A program made the position numbers and the translations under genes. Shown here piece after piece: positions 8,179 to 13,925 of a DNA stretch of 13,925 nucleotides (the first letter of the stretch is position 1; each line of letters starts with the position of its first letter). This stretch comes from Trueperaceae bacterium. GTDB taxonomy: Bacteria > Deinococcota > Deinococci > Deinococcales > Trueperaceae. The stretch covers positions 1 to 13,925 of the forward strand of contig PXAU01000102.1 in assembly GCA_003567075.1 (NCBI GenBank), written 5' to 3'. The notes under the pieces were generated by a model that was not told the origin of the DNA, ran no database searches, and worked only from the letters and a program-made list of their open reading frames with translations.

Positions 8179-9710
8179 CGTTCCCGGTCGGCCGCTCCGA
8201 CGTCGCGACCAGCGAGGCGGCCATGCCACCGCAGTCGGGCCTCATCCTCGATGTCCAGGGCATCAGCAAGCGCTTCCCCGGCGTGCAGGCCTTGAGCGAC
8301 GTCTCGATCCAGGTACGGCCCGGGACGGTGCACGCGCTCGTCGGCGAGAACGGTGCCGGCAAGTCGACGTTGATGAAGATCCTCATCGGCTGGCACCGCC
8401 GCGATCGCGGCGAGATCACCCTCAAGGGCCAGGTGGTCGACTTCCACGAACCCAAGCAGGCGCTCGACGCTGGGATCTCGATCATCCAGCAGGAGCTCAG
8501 CGCCATCGGCGACATGAGCATCGCCGAGAACTTGTTCCTCGGGCGTGAACCGCGTCGCGCCGGCGCGTTCATCGACTACCCCGGCATGAACGCCCTGGCA
8601 AAGGACGCCATGGCGGAGCTCGAGTTGGACTTGGACCCGTGGCAGAAGATGAAGACCCTGTCGGTCGCGCAGATGCAGTTGGTCGAGATCGCCAAGGCGA
8701 TCTCGTACGAGGCCGACATCATCATCATGGACGAGCCCACCTCGGCCCTGGGCGACCGCGAGATCGAGCACCTGATGGCCAGCATCCGCAAGCTCAAGGC
8801 ACGGGGCACCGGCATCATCTACATCTCGCACAAGCTCGAGGAGGTCTTCGAGATCGCGGACGAGGTGACGGTCCTGCGCGACGGCCACCACATCGCCAGC
8901 ATGCCGACCGGCGAGACCGACCGCGACGGCCTGATCCGGCTCATGATCGGGCGCGAGGCCAAGGGCTTCCCGAAGACCAACACCCCGACGACGCAGCCGC
9001 TGCTCGAGGTCGAGCAGCTGACGCGGGAGGGCGAGTTCCGCGACGTGAGCTTCACGCTCCACAAGGGTGAGATTCTCGGCGTATTCGGCCTGATGGGCGC
9101 CGGCAAGTCCGAGCTCCTGAACGCGCTGTTCAGCGTCACGCGCGCGACGTCGGGCAGCGTGACGTTCCAGGGCAAGCGCCTGCGGGCGCGCTATCCCTCG
9201 CAGGCGATGCGCAACAACATGGCCCTCATCACCGAGGACCGCAAGGCGACCGGTCTCATCCTGCCGATGTCGGTGCGCGACAACATGGCCATCTCGACCC
9301 TCGGGCGACACACGCGGTTCGGCTTCGTCTCCGCGCTGGGCGTGGGTCGCGTCGTGTCGAGCATGAGCCGAGACCTCGACGTGCGCATGGCGTCACCCAG
9401 GCAACTGGTCAAGTTCTTGAGCGGTGGGAACCAGCAGAAGGTCGTCCTCGGCCGCTGGCTCCTGACCAAGCCGTCGCTGCTGATGCTCGACGAGCCGACG
9501 CGAGGCATCGACATCGGCGCCAAGGCCGAGATCTACCGCTTCATGTCGGAGTTCGTCGATCAGGGCAAGGGCATCGTGCTGGCGTCGTCGGAGTTGCCCG
9601 AGGTGCTCGGGATGAGCGACCGGATCCTGGTGATGAAGGCGGGGCGCATGGCCGGCATCCTGTCTCGTGAGCAGGCCAGCGAAGAGGCGGTGATGCAGCT
9701 TGCCGTGTGA
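8175..9710 (+). CDS. Ribose-type (CUT2) sugar ABC transporter ATPase, two fused nucleotide-binding domains
   Basis: This RbsA/XylG-type protein powers sugar or polyol import with the permease and binding protein downstream. The 511 residues contain two ATPase domains. Domain 1 has Walker A GENGAGKST (57-65), a degenerate signature LSVAQMQ (162-168) and Walker B ending in Asp186-Glu187. Domain 2 has the shortened Walker A GLMGAGKS (305-312), signature LSGGNQQ (415-421) and Walker B Asp439-Glu440. A degenerate second Walker A is normal for the CUT2 family. The start at 8175 overlaps the dehydrogenase stop by 4 nt. ATG at 8223 is an alternative that would remove 16 poorly conserved residues. About 230 bp with a separate promoter and operator sites separate it from the permease gene, an unusual split for such a transporter. 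Confidence 0.95.
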   Translation: MTFPVGRSDVATSEAAMPPQSGLILDVQGISKRFPGVQALSDVSIQVRPGTVHALVGENGAGKSTLMKILIGWHRRDRGEITLKGQVVDFHEPKQALDAGISIIQQELSAIGDMSIAENLFLGREPRRAGAFIDYPGMNALAKDAMAELELDLDPWQKMKTLSVAQMQLVEIAKAISYEADIIIMDEPTSALGDREIEHLMASIRKLKARGTGIIYISHKLEEVFEIADEVTVLRDGHHIASMPTGETDRDGLIRLMIGREAKGFPKTNTPTTQPLLEVEQLTREGEFRDVSFTLHKGEILGVFGLMGAGKSELLNALFSVTRATSGSVTFQGKRLRARYPSQAMRNNMALITEDRKATGLILPMSVRDNMAISTLGRHTRFGFVSALGVGRVVSSMSRDLDVRMASPRQLVKFLSGGNQQKVVLGRWLLTKPSLLMLDEPTRGIDIGAKAEIYRFMSEFVDQGKGIVLASSELPEVLGMSDRILVMKAGRMAGILSREQASEEAVMQLAV

Positions 9711-9760
9711 CGATCACGCCCCCTACCCTCAAGGCCCCAACGTGCATACGTCACCCGACG

Positions 9761-9774
9761 TCGGCAGATGTCAA
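9761..9774. promoter_or_regulatory. Possible weak fourth operator copy
   Basis: TCGGCAGATGTCAA keeps the right half-site TGTCAA exactly and 3 of 5 bases of the left half of TTGACNNNTGTCAW. It is 125 bp upstream of copy 3, in the gap between the ATPase and permease genes. It could be an auxiliary site for looping, or chance. Confidence 0.3.
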
Positions 9775-9885
9775 GCAGCGTTCGCACCCGAGCGGACGCG
9801 CGCGAAGGCCCGCATGGACATCGTTACTTGGCGCATCGTAGGAGCGTCGCCGACCGTGCGGACGTCGCAATGACCGGTCCCCATG

Positions 9886-9899
9886 TTGACCGATGTCAT
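9886..9899. promoter_or_regulatory. Operator copy 3, over the -35 box of the permease promoter
   Basis: TTGACCGATGTCAT matches TTGACNNNTGTCAW at every fixed position. As at copy 2, its left half serves as the -35 hexamer of the promoter, so both plus-strand transcripts would be repressed in the same way. Confidence 0.7.
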
Positions 9900-9915
9900 G
9901 CGAACGTGATACATT
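9886..9915 (+). promoter_or_regulatory. Predicted promoter of the permease-binding protein-RpiB-DhaKL transcript
   Basis: TTGACC (9886-9891) and TACATT (9910-9915) are separated by 18 bp. The -35 matches 5 of 6 positions and the -10 matches 4 of 6. Transcription would start near 9922, 19 nt before the chosen permease ATG. Confidence 0.55.
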
Positions 9916-9940
9916 CCAAAGCGTTCAACCGGATGCCGGG

Positions 9941-10966
9941 ATGGCCACCACAGGGCCGCGAGACCAGGAAGGGTGGACGAGGCGCGTGGAAGCATCGAGC
10001 GCTCGCAGTATGAAACAGGCTCGCAGCTTGAGGATTCGCATCTTCCTGGTCGAGAACGGCATCATCCTCGCTTTCATCCTCCTGGTGGTCGCGCTCACCT
10101 TCTCGAGCGAGTTCTTCCTCACCGGTCCGAACATCCGCAACGTGTTGCGCCAGGCGTCGATCAACGGTCTCCTGGCGATCGGCATGACCTTCGTCATCCT
10201 GACGGCCGGTATCGACCTGTCCGTCGGTTCGGTGCTGGCGTTCGGAGGGATGATCGCAGCGATCTTCGCCAGCTCCAGCCTGGGTGAGCAGTACCCGCTC
10301 TACGTTGCGCTCCCGATGGGCTTGGCGGCTGGCGCCATGCTGGGCATGGTGAACGGCTCGCTCGTCGCCTTCTTCAGGGTCCCCCCCTTCGTCGTCACAC
10401 TCGGGATGCTCAGCATCGCCAGGGGTCTCACCCTCATCTCCAGCGACGGCATGCCGGTCTCACGCCTCAGTCCCGAGTACATCTACGTCGGCCAAGGCAT
10501 GGTCGCCGGCATCCCCGTGCCAGTCCTCATCTTCTTCGGCGTGCTCGGTCTCGCCTGGCTCCTCCTGTACCAGACGCCGTTCGGCCGCTACGTGTACGCC
10601 GTTGGCGGGAACGAGGAGGCGGCCCGGATCAGCGGGGTCAACACCCGCATGGTCAAGTTCACGGTGTACGCCATCAGCGGCTGCCTGGCGGCCCTCGGCG
10701 GCATCATCCTGAGCGCGCGCACCACCGCCGGACTGCCGCAAGCAGGCGTGGCCTACGAGCTCGACGCCATCGCCGCGGTCGTCATCGGTGGGACCAGCCT
10801 GGCGGGCGGGCAAGGACGGCTCTTCGGCACCCTCATCGGGGTGCTCATCATCGCCGTCGTCAACAACGGTCTCGATCTCTTGGGCGTGTCGGCCTACTAC
10901 CAGCTGACCTTCAAGGGCGCCATCATCGTCGCCGCCGTGCTGCTCGACTCGATGCGGCAACGCTGA
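9941..10966 (+). CDS. Ribose-type (CUT2) ABC transporter permease
   Basis: Inner-membrane channel subunit of the sugar or polyol importer, related to RbsC. The hydrophobic product has eight or more membrane segments and the family signature around NGLLAIGMTFVILTAGIDLS. The conserved cytoplasmic loop YAVGGNEEAARISGVN and the C-terminal VVIGGTSLAGGQG region are also present. With ATG at 9941 it is 341 residues. GTG at 9986 (326 residues) and ATG at 10010 are alternatives, and none has a good ribosome binding site. The ATG/GTG-bounded frame from 9893 would start upstream of the predicted transcription start and is rejected. It is followed after 190 bp by the periplasmic binding protein. Substrate cannot be told from the permease alone. 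Confidence 0.93.
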   Translation: MATTGPRDQEGWTRRVEASSARSMKQARSLRIRIFLVENGIILAFILLVVALTFSSEFFLTGPNIRNVLRQASINGLLAIGMTFVILTAGIDLSVGSVLAFGGMIAAIFASSSLGEQYPLYVALPMGLAAGAMLGMVNGSLVAFFRVPPFVVTLGMLSIARGLTLISSDGMPVSRLSPEYIYVGQGMVAGIPVPVLIFFGVLGLAWLLLYQTPFGRYVYAVGGNEEAARISGVNTRMVKFTVYAISGCLAALGGIILSARTTAGLPQAGVAYELDAIAAVVIGGTSLAGGQGRLFGTLIGVLIIAVVNNGLDLLGVSAYYQLTFKGAIIVAAVLLDSMRQR

Positions 10967-11156
10967 TCACGGAGATACCTGCAAGGGCCCCGCCGAGTTC
11001 GGCGAGCGGGCGTCCACCGCAAGGAAAGGAGGAACGATCGGTCGAGTTCCAAGCCGCGAACCACGCCGTATACGACGCCGCTACCGTGTCCACCGCTCCG
11101 CACCCCTTGGGGGCCTCGAACGACCCCAACCCGCACGAGAAAGGACCACACCCCGC
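10967..11156 (+). other. 190-bp leader between permease and binding-protein genes
   Basis: This gap holds a strong Shine-Dalgarno-like sequence, AAGGAAAGGAGG (11021-11032), with no ATG, GTG or TTG within reach. It also holds two small GC hairpins, CGCCGA-GT-TCGGCG (10991-11004) and CCCCTTGGGG (11103-11112). The likely ribosome binding site of the binding protein is AAGGA at 11141-11145. No promoter or operator copy is recognisable here, so co-transcription with the permease is assumed. Confidence 0.35.
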
Positions 11157-12167
11157 ATGAGAACACCCTTCCGCATCATCCTCGCAGCCACCGTCGCGCT
11201 CGTCATGTCGTCGGTCATGGCCCAGGACGCGCCCATCCGCGTCGGCGCCGCCGTCTACGGTCTCCAAGCCGAGTACATGCAGCTGTGGACCACCGCGCTC
11301 CAGCGCCACCCGGCCGTCGTCGACGGTACCGTCGAGCTCACCGTCTTCGACGGGCGCTACGACGCGTCGGTGCAGCAGGGCCAGTTCGAGACGATGGTCA
11401 CCCAGCGCTTCGACGGCATCATCTTCGTGCCCATCGACATCGAGGCGGGTGCCGCCGCCGTCGCCGTAGCGGCCGCTGAAGGCATCCCGGTGGTCGGCTC
11501 CAACACGCGCGTCAACACCGACCAACTGGCGAGCTACATCGGCTCGGATGACGTGCTCGGCGGCTACCAGCAGGCCGTCGGCGTCTTCGAGCTGCTCGGC
11601 GGCGAAGGCAACATCGTCATCCTCGAAGGACCCCTCGGTCAATCCGCCCAGATCGAACGGCGCGAAGGCAACATGATGGCGCTCGAGGAGTACCCGGGCA
11701 TCACCATGCTCGCCATGCAGCCCGCCAACTGGTCGCGCGCCGAAGAGCTCGCGCGCATGGAGAACTTCCTCACGACGTACCCCGGCCAGATCGACGGCGT
11801 GGTCGGCCAGAACGACGAGATGGCGCTCGGTGCCATCGAGGCCCTCAAGGCCGCCGGCATCGATCCCGCGACCATCCCTACCAGCGGCATCGACGGTGTC
11901 ACCGACGCCATGCTCGCGGTGAAGGCCGGCGAGCACGACATCAGCATCCTGCAAGACGCGCGGGCCCAGGCCGAGGGCGCCCTCGACATCCTGCTCGCAC
12001 GCATCGTCGGCCCCGAGTACGAGCCGCTTGGCGAGCTCTGGACCCGCTACCCCGAGATGGAATGGAACGGCGGCATGGACGAGGAGTACAACGTCCCCTG
12101 GACGAACATCACCCTCGAGAACGTCGACGCCCTGCTCGAAGAGCGCGAAGCCCTCACCACGCGCTAA
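11157..12167 (+). CDS. Periplasmic sugar-binding protein of the ribose (CUT2) ABC transporter
   Basis: Extracytoplasmic receptor of the importer, Peripla_BP_4/RbsB type. The 336-residue precursor starts with a signal peptide (MRTPFR, hydrophobic 7-20), predicted to be cleaved after Ala22 (SVMA|QD). There is no lipobox cysteine, so it should be soluble, which suggests a diderm periplasm. The mature part shows family landmarks: FDGIIFVPID, GIPVVGSNT, GYQQAVGVF, GNIVILEGP and the hinge motif VVGQNDEMALGAIEALKAAG followed by SGIDG. ATG at 11157 is preceded by AAGGA at 11 nt and begins exactly at the signal peptide. A 14-bp hairpin follows the gene, separating it from the RpiB gene. The ligand is probably a small polyol or sugar, judged from the neighbouring enzymes. 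Confidence 0.94.
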   Translation: MRTPFRIILAATVALVMSSVMAQDAPIRVGAAVYGLQAEYMQLWTTALQRHPAVVDGTVELTVFDGRYDASVQQGQFETMVTQRFDGIIFVPIDIEAGAAAVAVAAAEGIPVVGSNTRVNTDQLASYIGSDDVLGGYQQAVGVFELLGGEGNIVILEGPLGQSAQIERREGNMMALEEYPGITMLAMQPANWSRAEELARMENFLTTYPGQIDGVVGQNDEMALGAIEALKAAGIDPATIPTSGIDGVTDAMLAVKAGEHDISILQDARAQAEGALDILLARIVGPEYEPLGELWTRYPEMEWNGGMDEEYNVPWTNITLENVDALLEEREALTTR

Positions 12168-12186
12168 GCGCAGTACCTATGCCAGC

Positions 12187-12221
12187 GAGCAGCCCCAGGG
12201 TGTGAGGCCCTGGGGCTGCTC
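12187..12221 (+). terminator. Perfect 14-bp intercistronic hairpin after the binding-protein gene
   Basis: GAGCAGCCCCAGGG (12187-12200) pairs without mismatch with CCCTGGGGCTGCTC (12208-12221) around a 7-nt loop, 20 bp after the binding-protein stop. No T run follows. Such hairpins after binding-protein genes often protect the upstream message from 3' decay or cause partial termination, so that binding protein is made in excess over the downstream enzymes. Confidence 0.65.
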
Positions 12222-12282
12222 TCGCCCCGGCCCGAGGCCGGCGCCGCGCGGCAGCCACCGCAGGACGGAGCCCACCATCACG

Positions 12283-12774
12283 ATGAAGAGCACCAAGATC
12301 GCCATCGGATCCGACGAAGCCGGGTTCGCCCTCAAGGAGACGCTGAAGGAGCACCTGACCAAGGCCGGGATCGAGGTCGTCGATTACGGCTGCCACTCCA
12401 GCGACCCGGTCGACTACCCGGACGTCGCCCTCGAGCTCGCCCAAGACGTCGCAGCGCACAAGGCCGAGCGAGGGATCCTCATCTGCGGCACCGGCATCGG
12501 CATGGCGATCAGCGCCAACAAGGTGCCGGGCGTGAGCGCCGCCCAAGCCCACGACGCCTACTCGGCCCAGCGGGCCCGGAAGAGCAACAACGCCCAGATC
12601 GTCACCATGGGAGCCCGCGTCATCGGACCCGAGCTCGCCAAGAGCATCGTCGACACCTGGCTCGCGTCGGAGTTCGAAGGGGGCAACAGCGCCCGCAAGG
12701 TCGACAAGATCGCCGCCTTCGACGCCCGCCGCGCCGCCACCCCGTCCGACGAGACGACTCCGGAGACACACTGA
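12283..12774 (+). CDS. rpiB: RpiB-family sugar-phosphate isomerase, possibly D-erythrulose 4-phosphate isomerase
   Basis: RpiB/LacAB-fold enzyme of 163 residues that interconverts aldose and ketose phosphates. The fold signature ILICGTGIGMAISANK is intact, with catalytic Cys68 and Thr70; Asp11 and the YSAQ motif are also present. Compared with E. coli RpiB as I recall it, four active-site positions differ: His10 is Glu12, His99 is Ser101, Arg133 is Asn135 and Arg137 is Lys139. These positions bind phosphate or open the sugar ring, so the substrate is probably not ribose 5-phosphate. In tetritol pathways (EryI, DerI) an RpiB-like enzyme converts D-erythrulose 4-phosphate to D-erythrose 4-phosphate, which fits the neighbours. 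ATG at 12283 has GGAG 12 nt upstream. The stop is 1 nt before the DhaK start. Fold is certain; substrate is inferred. Confidence 0.9.
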   Translation: MKSTKIAIGSDEAGFALKETLKEHLTKAGIEVVDYGCHSSDPVDYPDVALELAQDVAAHKAERGILICGTGIGMAISANKVPGVSAAQAHDAYSAQRARKSNNAQIVTMGARVIGPELAKSIVDTWLASEFEGGNSARKVDKIAAFDARRAATPSDETTPETH

Positions 12775-12775
12775 G

Positions 12776-13786
12776 ATGAAGAAGCTCATCAACGACCCCT
12801 TCGACTTCGTGGAAGAGAGCCTCGAGGGCTTCGTGCTGGCCCACGAGGACCTCGTCAAGCGCGTCGGCCATCGCGCCGTCGCGCGCGTCGACGGCCCCAT
12901 CGAGGGCAAGGTCGGCGTCGTGATCGGGGGCGGCTCCGGTCACCTACCCGCCTTCATGGGCTACGTCGGCAAGGGCGGCGCGGACGCCGCGCCGATCGGC
13001 AACATCTTCGCCTCGCCACCGGCCAAGCCTGTGCTCGAGGCAACGCTCGCGGCCAACGGCGGCGCCGGGGTGGTCTACAGCTACGGGAACTACGCTGGCG
13101 ACGTGATGAACTTCGACCGCGCCGCCGCCCGCGCGAGCGCCGAGCACGGCATCCCGGTCGAGACCGTGCTCGTGACCGACGACGTAGCCTCGGCCCCACC
13201 CGATCAGATCGACCGGCGCCGCGGCATCGCGGGCGACTTCTTCGTGTTCAAGGTCCTGGCTGCCAAGGCCGAGACGATGGCCGACCTGGCCAGTGTCGTC
13301 GCCACCACCCGCAAGGCCAACGACGTGACCCGCACCGTCGGCGTGGGTCTTTCGGCCTGCACCGTGCCGGCCAACGGCCAGCCGACGTTCCACCTCCCCG
13401 ACGACGAGCTCGAGGTGGGCCTCGGCGTCCACGGCGAGCCAGGCATTCGCCGCAGCCGCATCGAGCCCGCGGACAAACTCGTCGACGAGATCGTCGGGCT
13501 CATCCTGGCCGACAAGGACTTCCGTGGGAGCGACGTGGCGATCCTCGTCAACGGCCTCGGCGCGACGCCGTACGAGGAGCTCTACCTCATGTACCGGCAC
13601 GCCCGCCGCGTCCTCGAGGCCGAGAACGTGCGCATCCGACAGACCTTCGTCGGGGAGTACGTCACCTCGCTCGAGATGGCGGGCGCCTCGATCACGCTGA
13701 TGCAACTCGACGAGGAACTGCACGACCTGGTGGCCGCACCGGCCAACTGCCCGATGTTCGTGAAGATGGGAGGGGCCCATGGCTGA
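12776..13786 (+). CDS. dhaK: DhaK-type ketose kinase subunit (dihydroxyacetone or erythrulose kinase)
   Basis: DhaK subunits bind a short ketose covalently through a histidine while DhaL supplies the phosphoryl group. The 336-residue protein keeps the substrate-site residues His56, Asp109 and covalent His219 (GVHGEPG). The motif usually read as GGGSGHEP is GGGSGHLP here, with Leu57 in place of Glu, and the following residues also differ from classic DhaK. Such divergence is expected in erythrulose-type kinases (LerK/DerK-like). It is slightly shorter than E. coli DhaK (356). ATG at 12776 lies 1 nt after the RpiB stop with GGAG 10 nt upstream, and the gene overlaps DhaL by 8 nt. The phosphate donor (ATP fused elsewhere, or PTS through DhaM) cannot be decided in this window. 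Family is certain; the erythrulose assignment is inference. Confidence 0.93.
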   Translation: MKKLINDPFDFVEESLEGFVLAHEDLVKRVGHRAVARVDGPIEGKVGVVIGGGSGHLPAFMGYVGKGGADAAPIGNIFASPPAKPVLEATLAANGGAGVVYSYGNYAGDVMNFDRAAARASAEHGIPVETVLVTDDVASAPPDQIDRRRGIAGDFFVFKVLAAKAETMADLASVVATTRKANDVTRTVGVGLSACTVPANGQPTFHLPDDELEVGLGVHGEPGIRRSRIEPADKLVDEIVGLILADKDFRGSDVAILVNGLGATPYEELYLMYRHARRVLEAENVRIRQTFVGEYVTSLEMAGASITLMQLDEELHDLVAAPANCPMFVKMGGAHG

Positions 13787-13925
13787 GATCAACGACGCCA
13801 CCGTAGTGCGGATGCTCTACCGGATCGCCGAGCGCATCGAGCGCGAGAAGGACCACTTGTGCCATCTCGATTCCGCTGTCGGTGACGGTGATCACGGCGT
13901 CAGCATGACGATCGGCATGCGCGCC
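13779..13925 (+). CDS. dhaL: DhaL-type kinase subunit (nucleotide-binding), 5' part only
   Basis: The first 49 residues of a DhaL subunit are present and the gene runs off the window end. DhaL binds the nucleotide and two magnesium ions and phosphorylates the ketose held by DhaK. The diagnostic motif LDSAVGDGDHGVSM is seen at about residues 29-42, with the three metal-binding aspartates. ATG at 13779 is preceded by GGAGG with 5-nt spacing and overlaps the DhaK stop by 8 nt, indicating translational coupling. An ATP-dependent two-subunit kinase would end soon after; a PTS-dependent system would have DhaM next. Confidence 0.92.
   Translation, partial: MAEINDATVVRMLYRIAERIEREKDHLCHLDSAVGDGDHGVSMTIGMRA

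Noticed and set aside
8142..9311. 389-residue minus-strand frame
   Set aside because: Mirror of the ABC ATPase gene; Leu/Asp/His-rich composition without domains.
11037..11156. N-terminal extension of the binding protein from an ATC after the strong Shine-Dalgarno
   Set aside because: The frame is open, but the 40 residues are Arg-rich and would precede a good signal peptide; ATC starts are very rare. ATG 11157 fits the signal peptide exactly.
10923..11954. 343-residue minus-strand frame
   Set aside because: Mirror of the permease end and the binding-protein gene; no recognisable domain or ribosome binding site.
12944..13801. 285-residue minus-strand frame
   Set aside because: Antisense to DhaK, whose own frame has all family motifs.

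Overview
The window is a GC-rich bacterial chromosomal segment. The coding style points to a GC-rich aerobic heterotroph. It shows mostly G/C third codon positions, several GTG starts, TANNNT-type -10 boxes and at least one gene that looks leaderless. Together with a Sco protein and a FadF-like Fe-S reductase this suggests Deinococcota (Trueperales-like), or less likely Actinobacteriota or Chloroflexota. That placement is inference; no rRNA or marker gene is present. No mobile element, CRISPR array, tRNA or rRNA was seen.

Left part (1-5079, all minus strand). In transcription order this holds a membrane-bound Fe-S oxidoreductase of the FadF/HdrD-like CCG family (2935-5079), a PAS-PAS-GAF-HD-GYP signalling protein (778-2721) and a Sco-type copper chaperone (17-613). 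Middle part (5080-5972). The divergent gap of about 360 bp carries a perfect 16-nt dyad and a plus-strand segment able to fold into long stems, ending in an 11-bp terminator-like hairpin. An apparently leaderless hot-dog acyl-CoA thioesterase follows. The thioesterase and the Fe-S reductase together suggest fatty-acid or acyl-CoA metabolism.

Right part (5989-13925). This is a complete-looking catabolic cluster for a small sugar or sugar alcohol. It holds a divergent SorC/DeoR-family regulator (minus), then on the plus strand an SDR polyol dehydrogenase, an ABC ATPase, permease and periplasmic binding protein of the ribose type, an RpiB-family isomerase, and DhaK plus the start of DhaL. An SDR, a ribose-type ABC importer, a dihydroxyacetone-type kinase and an RpiB isomerase together match the known plan of tetritol (D-threitol/erythritol) catabolism. 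In that pathway the polyol is imported, oxidised to an erythrulose, phosphorylated by a DhaK-like kinase and isomerised by an RpiB-like enzyme toward D-erythrose 4-phosphate. The RpiB and DhaK proteins carry substitutions at usual substrate-site positions, which fits a substrate other than ribose 5-phosphate or dihydroxyacetone.

The regulatory layout is the clearest new signal. The same 14-nt inverted repeat, TTGACNNNTGTCAW, occurs at the regulator's own start codon (7050-7063), over the -35 box of the dehydrogenase-ATPase promoter (7251-7264) and over the -35 box of a second promoter before the permease (9886-9899). A weaker fourth copy lies at 9761-9774. This is very likely the operator of the SorC-family protein and divides the cluster into three co-regulated transcripts.
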